NCBI RefSeq assembly: GCF_000712135.1
Contig: NZ_JOOE01000001.1
Location: forward strand, 1,302,001 to 1,366,000
Direction of reading: 5' to 3'
Length of the DNA stretch: 64,000 nt
DNA from: Sphingomonas sp. UNC305MFCol5.2
GTDB lineage: Bacteria; Pseudomonadota; Alphaproteobacteria; Sphingomonadales; Sphingomonadaceae
Position 1 is the first letter of the stretch. The number at the start of each line of letters is the position of its first letter. Shown piece after piece: positions 8,656 to 17,959 of this stretch. The notes under the pieces were generated by a model, which saw only the letters and a list, made by a program, of their open reading frames with translations, had not been told where the DNA came from and searched no databases. Made by a program: the position numbers and the translations under genes.

Positions 8656-8669
8656 TGATAGCGCTACCA
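8656..8669. promoter_or_regulatory. XylR-like operator (regulator/GH3 intergenic)
   Basis: TGATAGCGCTACCA matches the palindrome TGGTAGCGCTACCA at 13 of 14 bases. It lies in the 159-base divergent gap between the LacI-type gene and the GH3 gene, so one site could control both promoters. Confidence 0.65.
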
Positions 8670-8714
8670 AAAATCCACAAGACGGCGCAGCGGCGCCGCG
8701 ACCGGGAGAGCCTG

Positions 8715-11135
8715 ATGATCGTTACCCGCCTGCCGGGCAAGTCCGCCCGCCGGTTTCCCCTCGCCGCGATCGCCATGCTGGCCGCAACTGCGCTGACTCC
8801 GGCGCCCGCATCCGTCGCGCACGCCCAGAACGCACGCGCCGACAAGCCGCTGTACAAGGATGCGTCGCAGCCGATCGACGCGCGGGTCGAGGACCTGCTC
8901 AAGCGGATGACGCTGGAGGAGAAGGTCCAGCAAATGGTCGCGATCTGGCTCCAGAAGGACAAGATCCAGACGCCCGATGGCGAATTCGACGCGCAGAAGG
9001 CGAGCAAGAACTTCCCCAACGGCCTCGGCCAGATCTCGCGCCCTTATGACCGCCGCGCGATCACCCAGGGCCCGGCGGCGGGTGCCGCTGCCGGCACCGT
9101 CAACCGCAGCGCCGAGGATACCGCGCGCTACATCAACGCCGCGCAGAAATGGGCAGTCGAGAAGACCCGTCTCGGCATCCCGCTGATCATGCACGAAGAG
9201 GCGCTGCACGGCTATGTCGCCCCCGGCGCGACCAGCTTCCCGCAGGCGATCGCGCTCGCCAGCACGTGGAACCCGAAGCTGCAAGAGCAGGTCTTCTCGG
9301 TGGCGGCGCGCGAGATGCGCGCCCGCGGCGCCAATCTCGCGCTCGCGCCCGTGGTCGACGTCGCGCGCGATCCGCGTTGGGGCCGGATCGAGGAGACCTA
9401 TGGCGAGGACCCCTATCTGGTCGGCGAGATGGGCCTCGCCGCCATCCGCGGCTTCCAGGGCACCACGCTGCCGCTCGCCAAGGACAAGGTCTATGTGACG
9501 CTCAAGCACATGACCGGGCACGGCCAGCCCGAGAGCGGCACGAATATCGGCCCCGCCACCGTCTCCGAACGCACGTTGCGCGAAGTCTTCTTCCCGCCCT
9601 TCGAGCGCGCCGTCACCGAGCTGCCGGTGATGTCGGTGATGCCCTCGTACAACGAGATCGACGGCATCCCGAGCCATGCCAATCGCTGGCTGCTCCACGA
9701 CGTGCTCCGCCAGGAATGGGGCTTCAGGGGCGTCGTGCTGAGCGACTATTTCGCGATCCGCGAGCTGATGACGCGCCACAAGCTGTACGACAATCTCGGC
9801 GATGCCGCGGTCCGCGCGCTCGACGCGACCGTCGACTTCGAGACCCCCGACGGGGAGGCCTATGCGCTGCTGCCCCAGCTCGTCCGCGATGGCAAAGTGA
9901 GCGAGGCGCAAATCGACGAGTCCGTCCGCCGCATCCTCAGGCTCAAGTTCAACGCCGGGCTGTTCGAAAACCCCTATGTCGACGCCAAGGCGGCCGCGGC
10001 GAAGACCGAGACGCCCGATGCGATCGCCCTGGCCCGCGAGGCGGCGCGCGAAGCGATCGTGCTGCTCAAGAACGACAAGGGCCTGCTGCCGCTCGACTCG
10101 AGCAGGATCAAACGGATGGCCGTGATCGGCACCCATGCCAGCGACACGCCGATCGGCGGCTATAGCGACGTTCCGCGCCACGTCGTCAGCGTGCTCGAGG
10201 GACTGAAGGCCGAAGGCAAGGGCAAGTTCGAAGTCGATTTCGCCGAGGGCGTGAAACTCACCAAGAGCCGCGCCTGGGCCGCGGACGCCGTCGAGCTGGT
10301 CGACGACGCCACCAACGACCGGCTCCGCGCCGAGGCGATCGAGACCGCGAAGAATGCCGACGTCGTTTTCCTCGTGCTCGGCGACAACGAGCAGCTCAGC
10401 CGCGAGGCGTGGGCCGACAACCATCTCGGCGACCGCAACAGCCTCGAGCTGATCGGGCCGCAGAACCAGCTGGCGAAGGAGATCTTCGCACTCGGCAAGC
10501 CGGTGGTGGTGTTGCTGCTCAACGGCCGGCCGCTGTCGGTGAAGTATCTGGCGGAGAATGCCCCGGCGCTGATCGAGGGCTGGTATCTGGGACAGGAGAC
10601 CGGCAACGCCGTCGCCGACGTGGTATTCGGGCGTGCCAATCCGGGCGGCAAGCTGCCCGTGACGATCGCGCGCGACGTCGGCCAGCTGCCGATGTTCTAC
10701 AACCACAAGCCGAGCGCGCGGCGCGGCTATCTCTTCGCCGAGACCAGCCCGCTCTATCCGTTCGGCTACGGGCTTTCCTACACGACGTTCGACATCGCCG
10801 CGCCGGTGCTCGCGACGCCGACGATCGGGCGGTACAACAACGTCAAGGTCAGCGTGGATGTGACCAACACGGGTGCGCGGGCCGGCGACGAAGTCGTCCA
10901 GCTCTATGTCCGCGACGATCTGGCTAGCGTCACCCGGCCGGTGAAGGAGCTGAAGCGCTTCGAGCGCGTCAGCCTGAAGCCCGGCGAGAAGAAGACCGTC
11001 ACTTTCGAGCTCACGCCGCGCGACCTGTCGCTATGGAATGTCGACATGAAGCGCGTCGTCGAGCCGGGGACGTTCACGATCTCGTCCGGCCCGGACTCGG
11101 TGAAGCTCAAGAGCGCCACGCTGACGGTCAAGTGA
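8715..11135 (+). CDS. GH3 beta-xylosidase/beta-glucosidase, exported
   Basis: An 806-residue exported glycoside hydrolase of family 3, likely periplasmic and acting on xylo-oligosaccharides released from xylan. The N terminus is a long signal peptide ending near AHAQ (residue 38). The (beta/alpha)8 domain holds HEEALHG, DPRWGRIEETYGEDPYL and the nucleophile Asp344 in VVLSDYF. The second alpha/beta domain follows (IVLLKNDKGLLPL to PVTIARDVG), and a C-terminal fibronectin-like domain (NTGARAGDEVVQLYVRD to GPDSVKLKSA) completes the three-domain layout. The overall form recalls bacterial beta-glucosidases of the BglX type. It faces the regulator across an operator. Xylosidase activity is inferred from the neighbours. 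Confidence 0.88.
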   Translation: MIVTRLPGKSARRFPLAAIAMLAATALTPAPASVAHAQNARADKPLYKDASQPIDARVEDLLKRMTLEEKVQQMVAIWLQKDKIQTPDGEFDAQKASKNFPNGLGQISRPYDRRAITQGPAAGAAAGTVNRSAEDTARYINAAQKWAVEKTRLGIPLIMHEEALHGYVAPGATSFPQAIALASTWNPKLQEQVFSVAAREMRARGANLALAPVVDVARDPRWGRIEETYGEDPYLVGEMGLAAIRGFQGTTLPLAKDKVYVTLKHMTGHGQPESGTNIGPATVSERTLREVFFPPFERAVTELPVMSVMPSYNEIDGIPSHANRWLLHDVLRQEWGFRGVVLSDYFAIRELMTRHKLYDNLGDAAVRALDATVDFETPDGEAYALLPQLVRDGKVSEAQIDESVRRILRLKFNAGLFENPYVDAKAAAAKTETPDAIALAREAAREAIVLLKNDKGLLPLDSSRIKRMAVIGTHASDTPIGGYSDVPRHVVSVLEGLKAEGKGKFEVDFAEGVKLTKSRAWAADAVELVDDATNDRLRAEAIETAKNADVVFLVLGDNEQLSREAWADNHLGDRNSLELIGPQNQLAKEIFALGKPVVVLLLNGRPLSVKYLAENAPALIEGWYLGQETGNAVADVVFGRANPGGKLPVTIARDVGQLPMFYNHKPSARRGYLFAETSPLYPFGYGLSYTTFDIAAPVLATPTIGRYNNVKVSVDVTNTGARAGDEVVQLYVRDDLASVTRPVKELKRFERVSLKPGEKKTVTFELTPRDLSLWNVDMKRVVEPGTFTISSGPDSVKLKSATLTVK

Positions 11136-11141
11136 TGGAAC

Positions 11142-11164
11142 TCCCCTCCCTGCAAGGGAGGGGA
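11142..11164. terminator. hairpin between convergent GH3 and GH9 genes
   Basis: TCCCCTCCCT and AGGGAGGGGA form a perfect 10-pair stem around a GCA loop. It sits 6 bases past the GH3 stop and 6 bases before the GH9 stop on the other strand, so it probably ends both transcripts, though no T-run follows. I recall the same G/C-rich motif as a common dispersed repeat in sphingomonad genomes. Confidence 0.6.
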
Positions 11165-11170
11165 ATAAAG

Positions 11171-12988
11171 TCAGCTATCCAGCCACGCCGCGACCCAGAA
11201 CAGGGGCGCGTTCCAGTTGATCGCGACTTCGTTCATCGAGAAAGCCTGGATATCGTCGACCCAGCAGCGCTGGGGCGCGCATTTGCCGCGCATCGCCCGG
11301 GCAACCTCGTCGCTCATCGCCGTCGAGTTCGGCCCGCCCGAAAGCACGCCCGGCGGCGGGCCGGGCAGCTTCGGATCGAGCGAATGTGCCCAGAAGCGGT
11401 GGTGCGGGTTCATCAGCGGTCGCACGCCATAGCCGCTGACATAGGACTGGCCGAGCGGGTTGCGGCCGAGGACATAATCCATCGTCGCGACCACGCCGGC
11501 GCGGTACTTCGCCTCGCCGGTGAAGTCATGCGCCAGCCCGAGCAACATCGCCCGATTTAGCAGGCTCGAGTTCGATCCCCAGGGATAGCCGCTCGCGACA
11601 TAGGGAATGCCATAGCCATTGCCCTTCCCGTCGGCGAGGAAGCGGTCCGCCGCGGGGACGATCCCACCGCGAAGCCGGTCGATCTCGCTTTTGGGGAGCG
11701 CATTGCGCGTCGTCGCCAGCGTGATCGTCCCTAACGTTGCAGTGCTCGGCCAGCCGAATTCTTTTACATCGGCACGGAAATGCCGCGAGCCTGTCACTGC
11801 ATCGCGATATTCCGCTCCGCCGGTGGTGGCGAACAATTCCGCCGCCGCCCAGTAGAATTCATCCGAGACGTCGCCATCGCCATAGCCGCCGCTGCCGGTG
11901 AAGCTGCTGGTGGCATAGACCTGCGGATTGCGTTTCGCCGCCTTCCACGCGCGCTCGGCTGCGGCACGGCAGCGCGCGGCGAAGGCATCGTCCACCCCGC
12001 GCCATAGCCGCGCGCACTGCGCCGCGGTGGCGGCAAGATTGAGCGTCGCCGCGGTGGTCGGCGGATAGAGCAGCCGTTCCTCGGGATCGTCCTGCGGCGG
12101 CATGGGCAATTTGGTCCAGTTGCGGTCGGCGACCTTCTGGTGCGCCATTCCCCCGGCGTCGATCTCGGCGAAATCGGCAGGCTCGGTCTCCCAGGCCGGC
12201 CTGCCCGCTTTGGCTGGCTTGGGCGCGCCGGCGGGAACGCGCGTCCGCACGCCGTCGGCAATCTGCATCCGGAGCAGAAACTCCATCTCGAAACGCGCTT
12301 CGTCAAGCAAATCGCTGACATGGTTTCCGGCTTCGGGGATCTTCAGGCTGCCATCCCCGAATGCGGCGGGCCGTCGCTCATAGGCATTGAGCAGGGTCCA
12401 CAAGGAGATACCGCCATTGACCACGTATTTGCCGTGATCGCCGGCGTCGTACCAGCCGCCGGTGACGTCGAGCGCATAGCCGCATCCCGGCCATTCGATC
12501 CCGCGCTCGTCGCGTCCCGCGAAGCATTTGGCGACTTCCTTCGGATGCCCCGCCGGCCGCGCCCATGCTGCACCGACCAGCCGCGCCTCGATCGGCACGC
12601 CCGCGCGCTGGTGATAGAAAAATGCGGCCGCGTCTCGGGCGAGCGGCGCATACATGCCTTCCCGGATCGCGAAGGCATTGCTCGGCGAACCTTCGACGAC
12701 CAGGCGATAGCCTTCGCCCGGCGTGCGGAAATCGCTGAAGTCGATCCGCTGGACTGCCCCGCCCGATGCCGCATCCTGCCCGAAAGGCTGCGCCTTGCCC
12801 TGCCGGACGGCGCGACCGGCGGCGTCGTACAGCGTCCAGGCCAGCGGCGCCGATCCTCCGCCGACGATCGCGATCTTGGCATCGCCGGGCTCGAAGCCGA
12901 TCTGGTTGAGATGGACCGGCAACGGCGGCGGGGGAGTGGCACCGGCCAGCAAAAGTGTGGCAGCCGCCGTCAGGATCGGTCGCATCAT
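11171..12988 (-). CDS. GH9 endoglucanase-like enzyme with CelD-type Ig domain
   Basis: A 605-residue exported glycoside hydrolase of family 9. A signal peptide (MMRPILTAAATLLLAGA) is followed by an N-terminal immunoglobulin-like CelD_N domain at about residues 20-105 (VHLNQIGFEPGDAKIAIV). The (alpha/alpha)6 catalytic domain shows WYDAGDHGKYVVNG near residue 180 with the catalytic-base aspartates, NPHHRFWA, and the general-acid segment SMNEVAINWNAPLFW near the C terminus. Two adjacent ATGs exist; the second (12985) has better spacing from an AGGAG at 12995-12991. It begins 5 bases after the GH43 stop, as the last gene of the four-gene operon. Cellulose, mixed-linkage glucan or xyloglucan could be substrates; GH9 on xylan would be unusual. 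Confidence 0.87.
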   Translation of the reverse strand: MMRPILTAAATLLLAGATPPPPLPVHLNQIGFEPGDAKIAIVGGGSAPLAWTLYDAAGRAVRQGKAQPFGQDAASGGAVQRIDFSDFRTPGEGYRLVVEGSPSNAFAIREGMYAPLARDAAAFFYHQRAGVPIEARLVGAAWARPAGHPKEVAKCFAGRDERGIEWPGCGYALDVTGGWYDAGDHGKYVVNGGISLWTLLNAYERRPAAFGDGSLKIPEAGNHVSDLLDEARFEMEFLLRMQIADGVRTRVPAGAPKPAKAGRPAWETEPADFAEIDAGGMAHQKVADRNWTKLPMPPQDDPEERLLYPPTTAATLNLAATAAQCARLWRGVDDAFAARCRAAAERAWKAAKRNPQVYATSSFTGSGGYGDGDVSDEFYWAAAELFATTGGAEYRDAVTGSRHFRADVKEFGWPSTATLGTITLATTRNALPKSEIDRLRGGIVPAADRFLADGKGNGYGIPYVASGYPWGSNSSLLNRAMLLGLAHDFTGEAKYRAGVVATMDYVLGRNPLGQSYVSGYGVRPLMNPHHRFWAHSLDPKLPGPPPGVLSGGPNSTAMSDEVARAMRGKCAPQRCWVDDIQAFSMNEVAINWNAPLFWVAAWLDS

Positions 12989-12993
12989 ATCTC

Positions 12994-14697
12994 CTATTTC
13001 GCACGTCCGGCGAACAGCCCGAAGGTGGAGCCGACGAAGCCGCCCGCGGTTTTGGTCGTCAGCGCATCGGTGGTGAGTTGCGTCAAAGGGCGCCAAGCCA
13101 GCATCGGCGCATCGGGATTGCCGAGCAGCCGCGCATAGGAAAAGGCATAGGCATTGCCGCGGACCTCGATGCGCAAAGCCAGCGGCTGCCCTTCGGCGAT
13201 GCCGAAAGTGTCGGCATCGACCCCGGCGATCGTCTTGCCTTGGGCGGACGCCGTCGGCCCCTCGCGCTGATCGACGACGACGGCCAGCTTGCCATCCACG
13301 CGCTTCAGCCCGACGAAGATCCAGTAATCATCGTTCTGGAACACCGCGAGCCCGGCGCGGTCGCCGTCCTTTGCCGGGGTGAAACGGACCACGGTTTCGG
13401 CGGTGGCGTTCTGGTGCTGCTGGCGGCGCGTGAGGAACGAGGGGTTGGCATTGTCGCCGAGCCCCACATCACGCGCCTGCAGCTTGAGCGCGCCGCCTTC
13501 GAGACGGAACCAGTCGGTGCGCGGGTTGCGCAGCATCATCCAGTAAGGCGGCAGCTTCGTCCCGTCGAACTCGTCGCGCACGGCGAACGCGCCGTTGATC
13601 GGCACCGGCGGCGCGGGCTGCACCGGCAGCGCGGGCCGCGTAGCCATCCAGGGGACCACCTGCCCGGGATCGGTGATGCGCGGCCAGCCATTCTCCCAGC
13701 GCACCGGCATCAGGAAAGTCTCGCGCCCAGTCGAATAGAAGTCCCCCTTGTATGGGCGGACAGCGAGAAAGGTTGCCCACCATTTGCCGTCGGGCGTGGT
13801 GACCAGCTGGGCATGTCCCGCGGACGTGATCGGATTCTCGCGGTCGCCTGGAAGACCGCGCTGGGTAAGGATCGGATTGGCAGGATTGGGTTCGTACGGC
13901 CCGGTGACGCTTTTCGAGCGCAGGATGACCTGGCTGTGGCCCTCGGCGGTGCCGCCCTCGGCGCAGCTCAGATAATAATAGCCGTCCTTCCTGAAGATAT
14001 GCGGCCCCTCGATCCAGATCGGCTTCTTCGAGAAATCGACGCCGCCGTTGACGAGCAATTTTCGAGGGCCGATCGTCTTCAGCGCCTTTAGGTCGAACTG
14101 CTGGATCCAGATCGCGCGGTGGCCCTGATATTGCGGCTCGCCTTCGGGCGGACCGTTATTGAGGATCCAGGTCTTGCCGTCATCGTCGAAGAACAGCGAC
14201 GGATCGATCCCGCCTTCCAGATCGGGCAGCCACACCGGGTCGGACCACGGCCCAGCCGGGTTCTTCGCGGTGATCACGAAATTGCCGCCGCAATCGACGC
14301 AGGTGTTGAGGATATAGAAGGTCCCCGCCTTCGCCTGGATCGTCGGCGCGAACACGCCGCGCGAGAGGCCGAGCTGCTTGAAGTCGAGCTGGCCAGGGCG
14401 ATCGATCGCATTGCCGATCTGGGCCCAGCTGACGAGATCGCGGCTGCGGAACACCGGAATGCCGGGGAAATAGCTGAAGGTGGAAGTGACCAGGTAGAAA
14501 TCCTTGCCGACGCGCGTGACGCTCGGATCGGGATAGAAGCCCTGCAGGATGGGATTGCGATATTGATCGGGCGTCGGCTGGTTGGCGCGGTCCACGGCAT
14601 CGCCGCCGCGATATTCGAACCAGTCGAAGCTGGCGACGGGCTGGGCGGCGGCGGGCGTCGCGAGCGACAGCAGCGCGTAGAGTGCCAGACGTTTCAT
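12994..14697 (-). CDS. GH43 beta-xylosidase/alpha-L-arabinofuranosidase
   Basis: A 567-residue exported enzyme of glycoside hydrolase family 43. A short signal peptide (MKRLALYALLSLATPAAAQ) precedes the five-bladed propeller. The catalytic triad is readable: the base Asp57 in FYPDPS, the pKa-modulating Asp in GGIDPSLFFDDDG, and the acid Glu in PIWIEGPHIF. A C-terminal beta-sandwich from about residue 365 (VRDEFDGTKLPPYWMMLRNPRTDW) is the GH43 C2 xylosidase-type module. Its start overlaps the upstream halogenase-like gene's stop (ATGA), so translation is coupled. It would remove xylose or arabinose units from xylo-oligosaccharides in the periplasm. Confidence 0.88.
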   Translation of the reverse strand: MKRLALYALLSLATPAAAQPVASFDWFEYRGGDAVDRANQPTPDQYRNPILQGFYPDPSVTRVGKDFYLVTSTFSYFPGIPVFRSRDLVSWAQIGNAIDRPGQLDFKQLGLSRGVFAPTIQAKAGTFYILNTCVDCGGNFVITAKNPAGPWSDPVWLPDLEGGIDPSLFFDDDGKTWILNNGPPEGEPQYQGHRAIWIQQFDLKALKTIGPRKLLVNGGVDFSKKPIWIEGPHIFRKDGYYYLSCAEGGTAEGHSQVILRSKSVTGPYEPNPANPILTQRGLPGDRENPITSAGHAQLVTTPDGKWWATFLAVRPYKGDFYSTGRETFLMPVRWENGWPRITDPGQVVPWMATRPALPVQPAPPVPINGAFAVRDEFDGTKLPPYWMMLRNPRTDWFRLEGGALKLQARDVGLGDNANPSFLTRRQQHQNATAETVVRFTPAKDGDRAGLAVFQNDDYWIFVGLKRVDGKLAVVVDQREGPTASAQGKTIAGVDADTFGIAEGQPLALRIEVRGNAYAFSYARLLGNPDAPMLAWRPLTQLTTDALTTKTAGGFVGSTFGLFAGRAK

Positions 14698-16196
14698 GCG
14701 GCGCAATTCTCCCGGATATAGTCACGATGCTTCGGCATGTAGTCGGCCGAATTGGCGATCGCCTCGCGGATATGCGCGAGGCGTGAACGGGTTTCGTCGA
14801 GGCTCATCACTTCGGCGACCGGATCGAAGCTCCGCGCGCCCATCAGCTGGCCGTGCATCACTGCGAACCAGCTGGTGTCGTTGAACAATTCCTCATTCTC
14901 GCGGAAGGCGCGGCCGTGGCTTCGGAAGACGCGCATTTTCTCGGCCAGCCGCTCGGGAATCTCCATGTTCCGGCAATAGTCCCAGAAGGGCGAATCGTCG
15001 CGCTCGGTGGCGTGGTAATGGAGGATGATGAAGTCGCGGATTTCCTCGTAATCGGTCGTCATGATGCGGTTGTAGCGATCCACGTCGGCCTGGTTGAAAT
15101 GCTTGTCCGGGAACATCGTCAGGAAGCGCGAGATTCCGCTCTGGATCAGCCAGATCGCAGTCGATTCCAGCGGTTCGATGAAGCCGCCCGCCAGCCCCAT
15201 CGCCACGCAGTTCTTGATCCAGAGCTTGTTGCGATGGCCGGTTCGGAACGGGACGGTACGCGGGTCCGCCAGCAGTTTGCCGTCGAGATTGGCGAGCAGA
15301 ATCCCGGTCGCCTCGTCGTCGGACATGTATTGCGAGCAGAAGACATGGCCGTTGCCGGTGCGGTGCTGGAGCGGGATACGCCATTGCCAGCCGGCCTTGT
15401 GCGCAGTCGAGCGGGTATAGGGCGTCCACTCCTCGACGCTCTCGCACGGTACCGCGATCGCGCGGTCACAAGGCAGCCAGTGCGACCAGTCGGTGAAGCC
15501 GGCCTTCAGCGCCTGCTCGATGATCAGGCCGCGAAAGCCCGAGCAATCGACGAACAGGTCGCCTTCCACTTCGGTGCCGTCTTCCATCACCACCGACTGG
15601 ACGAACCCGTCCTCGCCGCGGAGCTTGACGTCGACGATCCTGCCTTCGCGGCGGATCACCCCGCGCTCTTCGGAATAGCCACGCAGGAAACGGGCGTAGA
15701 GTCCGGCGTCGAAGTGGAAGGCGTAGGCGATGTCGGAGAGCGGGGAGCGGCCGGCATCGATCGCGCGCATGAACTTGCCCTGCTGCCCGGCTTTGGCCTG
15801 GAGCGACCATTCGTCCAAGTCGGGCGCCTCGCCAAGCTGATGCAGTCGCAGGAAATAGGCGTGGAACGACACGCCCTGCATGTCGACGCCATATTTGCCG
15901 AAGGGGTGGAAATAGGTGTGGCCCTGCCGTCCCCAATTCACGAACTGGATGCCCAGCTTGAAGCTGCCCTGGGTGGCGCGCATGAATGCGTTCTCGTCGA
16001 CGCCGAGCATGCGATTGAACGTCGCCATCTGCGGGATCGTCGCCTCGCCGACGCCGACGATGCCGATCTCGTCGGATTCGATCAGCGTGACGCCGGCATA
16101 TTCGGGCCCGAGGATACGCGCGAAGGTGGCGGCCGCCATCCAGCCGGCGGTGCCCCCGCCGACGATGACGATCTTGCGGATGCGGTTGTCGGTCAT
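14694..16196 (-). CDS. tryptophan-halogenase-family flavoprotein (copy 2)
   Basis: A 500-residue FAD-dependent protein of the tryptophan halogenase family (PF04820). It has the N-terminal dinucleotide motif VIVGGGTAGWMAAATFA at residues 10-26, a conserved Lys within SFKLGIQFVNW matching the catalytic lysine of PrnA/RebH, and the WxWxIP halogenase motif in AGWQWRIPLQHRTGNG. FIEPLESTAIWLIQ in the C-terminal half carries the conserved Glu-Ser region. It overlaps copy 1 upstream and GH43 downstream by ATGA. Members next to TonB receptors and glycoside hydrolases are common in sphingomonads, Caulobacter and xanthomonads, yet their substrate is unclear; a free-tryptophan role seems unlikely. Confidence 0.87.
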   Translation of the reverse strand: MTDNRIRKIVIVGGGTAGWMAAATFARILGPEYAGVTLIESDEIGIVGVGEATIPQMATFNRMLGVDENAFMRATQGSFKLGIQFVNWGRQGHTYFHPFGKYGVDMQGVSFHAYFLRLHQLGEAPDLDEWSLQAKAGQQGKFMRAIDAGRSPLSDIAYAFHFDAGLYARFLRGYSEERGVIRREGRIVDVKLRGEDGFVQSVVMEDGTEVEGDLFVDCSGFRGLIIEQALKAGFTDWSHWLPCDRAIAVPCESVEEWTPYTRSTAHKAGWQWRIPLQHRTGNGHVFCSQYMSDDEATGILLANLDGKLLADPRTVPFRTGHRNKLWIKNCVAMGLAGGFIEPLESTAIWLIQSGISRFLTMFPDKHFNQADVDRYNRIMTTDYEEIRDFIILHYHATERDDSPFWDYCRNMEIPERLAEKMRVFRSHGRAFRENEELFNDTSWFAVMHGQLMGARSFDPVAEVMSLDETRSRLAHIREAIANSADYMPKHRDYIRENCAA

Positions 16197-17701
16197 GCGG
16201 TTCCTCTGGAGGGGCAGTGCCGCGCGAGCCAGTCGGCGTGCGCGGGCATCGCCTCGGCCGTGCGGCGGAAAGTGACGCGGATGCGATCCAGCATCTGGCG
16301 CAATTGCCCGGGATCGAGCGCGTCGGCGAGCGGGTCCCAACCCTGCGGCGTGATCCCCTGCCCCAGCATAACGGCGATCCAGCTCGTCTCGCCGAACAAT
16401 TCGTCCTCGCGCCGGAAGACCCGGCCACGATTGCGGAACAGCTCGATGCGGCGCGTGAGGCTCTCGGGCACCGCCATCTCGCGGGCGTGATGCCATAGCG
16501 GCTCGTCGCGCCCGTTCGCCTTGTAATGGAGGATCACGAAGTCGCGCACCTGTTCGTATTGGGTGCGCGTGAAATCGTTATAGGTGTCGCGCTCGGCATC
16601 GCCCCAGCCGGCATCCGGGAAGAACGCCAGCAGACGCGAAATGCCCGCCTGGATCAAATGGATGCTGGTCGATTCCAATGGTTCGAGGAAGCCGCCCGAC
16701 AGGCCGATCGCGACGCAATTGCGGTTCCACGCCAGTTTTCGCCGGCCGGTGGTGAAGCGGAGCGGCCGCGGATCGGCGAGCGGCTCGCCTTCCAGATTGG
16801 CGAGCAAAGTCGCCGCCGCCTCGTCGTCGGACACATGCGCGCTCGAATAGACATAGCCGTTGCCGGTCCGGTGCTGGAGCGGGATCCGCCATTGCCAGCC
16901 CGAGGCCCGCGCGGTGGCGCGGGTATAGGGCGCCAGCGGCCCGGCATTGGCGGTGGGCACCGCAAGCGCGCGGTCGCACGGCAGCCAGTGGGTCCAGTCC
17001 TCATAGCCGGTATGGAGCGCTTCCTCGATCAGCAGCCCGCGAAAGCCCGAGCAATCGATGAACAGATCGGCCGCGAGCCTGGTGCCGTCCTCCAGCGTTA
17101 CGGCGTCGATGAAGCCGTCCTCGCCGCGCAGGGACACGTCGATGATCTTGCCCTCGCGGCGGACGACGCCGCGGTGCCCGGCATAGTCGCGCAGGTAGCG
17201 GGCGTAGAGCGATGCATCGAAATGATAGGCCTGGACCAGCCGGGACAGCGGCGAGCCGGGGTCGCGCGCGGGCGCGTCGTAGCGATCGAGCTGGCAGGCG
17301 ACGGCGCACAGGCTATAGTCGTCGAGCGCGCTCGCCTGGCCCATTGCGTGGAGCCGTTGCCAGATCTGGTGGAACTTCACCCCGTCGATATCGAAGCCAT
17401 ATTCGCCGAACGGGTGCAGGTATCGGTGTCCGGACGCATTCCAGTCGACGAACTCGATGCCGAGCTTCATCGAACCCTGCGTCTTCGCCAGGAAATCCCT
17501 TTCGTCGATGCCGAGCATCGCATTGAAGGTCTGGATCGGCGGGATCGTCGCCTCCCCCACTCCCACCGTCCCTATCGCGTCCGATTCGACGAGCGTGATC
17601 GTCACTCCCGCCCGGCCCAGGCGCGCCAGCGCCGCAGCCGTCATCCAGCCCGCAGTGCCGCCGCCGACGATGACGACGCTCCGGATCGTTGGCCGGGTCA
17701 C
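16193..17701 (-). CDS. tryptophan-halogenase-family flavoprotein (copy 1)
   Basis: A 502-residue paralogue of the next gene in the operon. FAD-binding VVIVGGGTAGWMTAAALA lies at residues 8-25, the putative catalytic lysine is in SMKLGIEFVDW, and the WxWxIP motif is in SGWQWRIPLQHRTGNG, followed by FLEPLESTSIHLIQ. It heads the leftward operon (halogenase, halogenase, GH43, GH9) and is divergent from the TonB receptor. A variant XylR-like palindrome lies 50-63 bases upstream of its ATG. Retention of the key halogenase residues argues for an active flavoenzyme, but the substrate cannot be read from sequence. The link to xylan is inferred from the operon. Confidence 0.87.
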   Translation of the reverse strand: MTRPTIRSVVIVGGGTAGWMTAAALARLGRAGVTITLVESDAIGTVGVGEATIPPIQTFNAMLGIDERDFLAKTQGSMKLGIEFVDWNASGHRYLHPFGEYGFDIDGVKFHQIWQRLHAMGQASALDDYSLCAVACQLDRYDAPARDPGSPLSRLVQAYHFDASLYARYLRDYAGHRGVVRREGKIIDVSLRGEDGFIDAVTLEDGTRLAADLFIDCSGFRGLLIEEALHTGYEDWTHWLPCDRALAVPTANAGPLAPYTRATARASGWQWRIPLQHRTGNGYVYSSAHVSDDEAAATLLANLEGEPLADPRPLRFTTGRRKLAWNRNCVAIGLSGGFLEPLESTSIHLIQAGISRLLAFFPDAGWGDAERDTYNDFTRTQYEQVRDFVILHYKANGRDEPLWHHAREMAVPESLTRRIELFRNRGRVFRREDELFGETSWIAVMLGQGITPQGWDPLADALDPGQLRQMLDRIRVTFRRTAEAMPAHADWLARHCPSRGTA

Positions 17702-17750
17702 GCTGGAACGCGAATTGTGAACGCGGACAAATTTCCCTCCCCTTGCGCGA

Positions 17751-17764
17751 TGTTAGCGCTCCCA
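17751..17764. promoter_or_regulatory. variant XylR-like operator before halogenase operon
   Basis: TGTTAGCGCTCCCA matches TGGTAGCGCTACCA at 12 of 14 bases and keeps the central TAGCGCT. It is positioned 50 bases before the start of the leftward four-gene operon. Confidence 0.55.
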
Positions 17765-17928
17765 CTTTCCAAAACCGCCGCGGCGGACGCGGGGAGCTCC
17801 TTCGTTGCATCGCAGCAAAACCATTGCAAAATCAGCACATACGTACAGCGTTGTCACTATCTCTCTTGATCTTTGCCGCGAATTACTTCTACCCATGCAA
17901 CATAATAGCAATAATTCGCACCGGCTAA

Positions 17929-17942
17929 TGGTAGCGTTAACA
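17929..17942. promoter_or_regulatory. XylR-like operator before TonB receptor
   Basis: TGGTAGCGTTAACA matches TGGTAGCGCTACCA at 12 of 14 bases. It ends 17 bases before the TonB-receptor ATG, next to the GGAGGGGG ribosome-binding site, a position where bound repressor would block elongation or initiation. Confidence 0.6.
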
Positions 17943-17959
17943 CTGGAGGGGGACGCTTG

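Noticed and set aside
8664..10706. 680-residue minus-strand frame opposite the GH3 gene
   Set aside because: Antisense shadow; the plus-strand frame has a signal peptide and all GH3 motifs.
11142..11164. CRISPR-type repeat
   Set aside because: A single hairpin with no regularly spaced copies.
14694..17701. Indole or pyrrole antibiotic biosynthesis cluster, suggested by two halogenase-like genes
   Set aside because: No biosynthetic partners; the genes are coupled to glycoside hydrolases and a TonB receptor.
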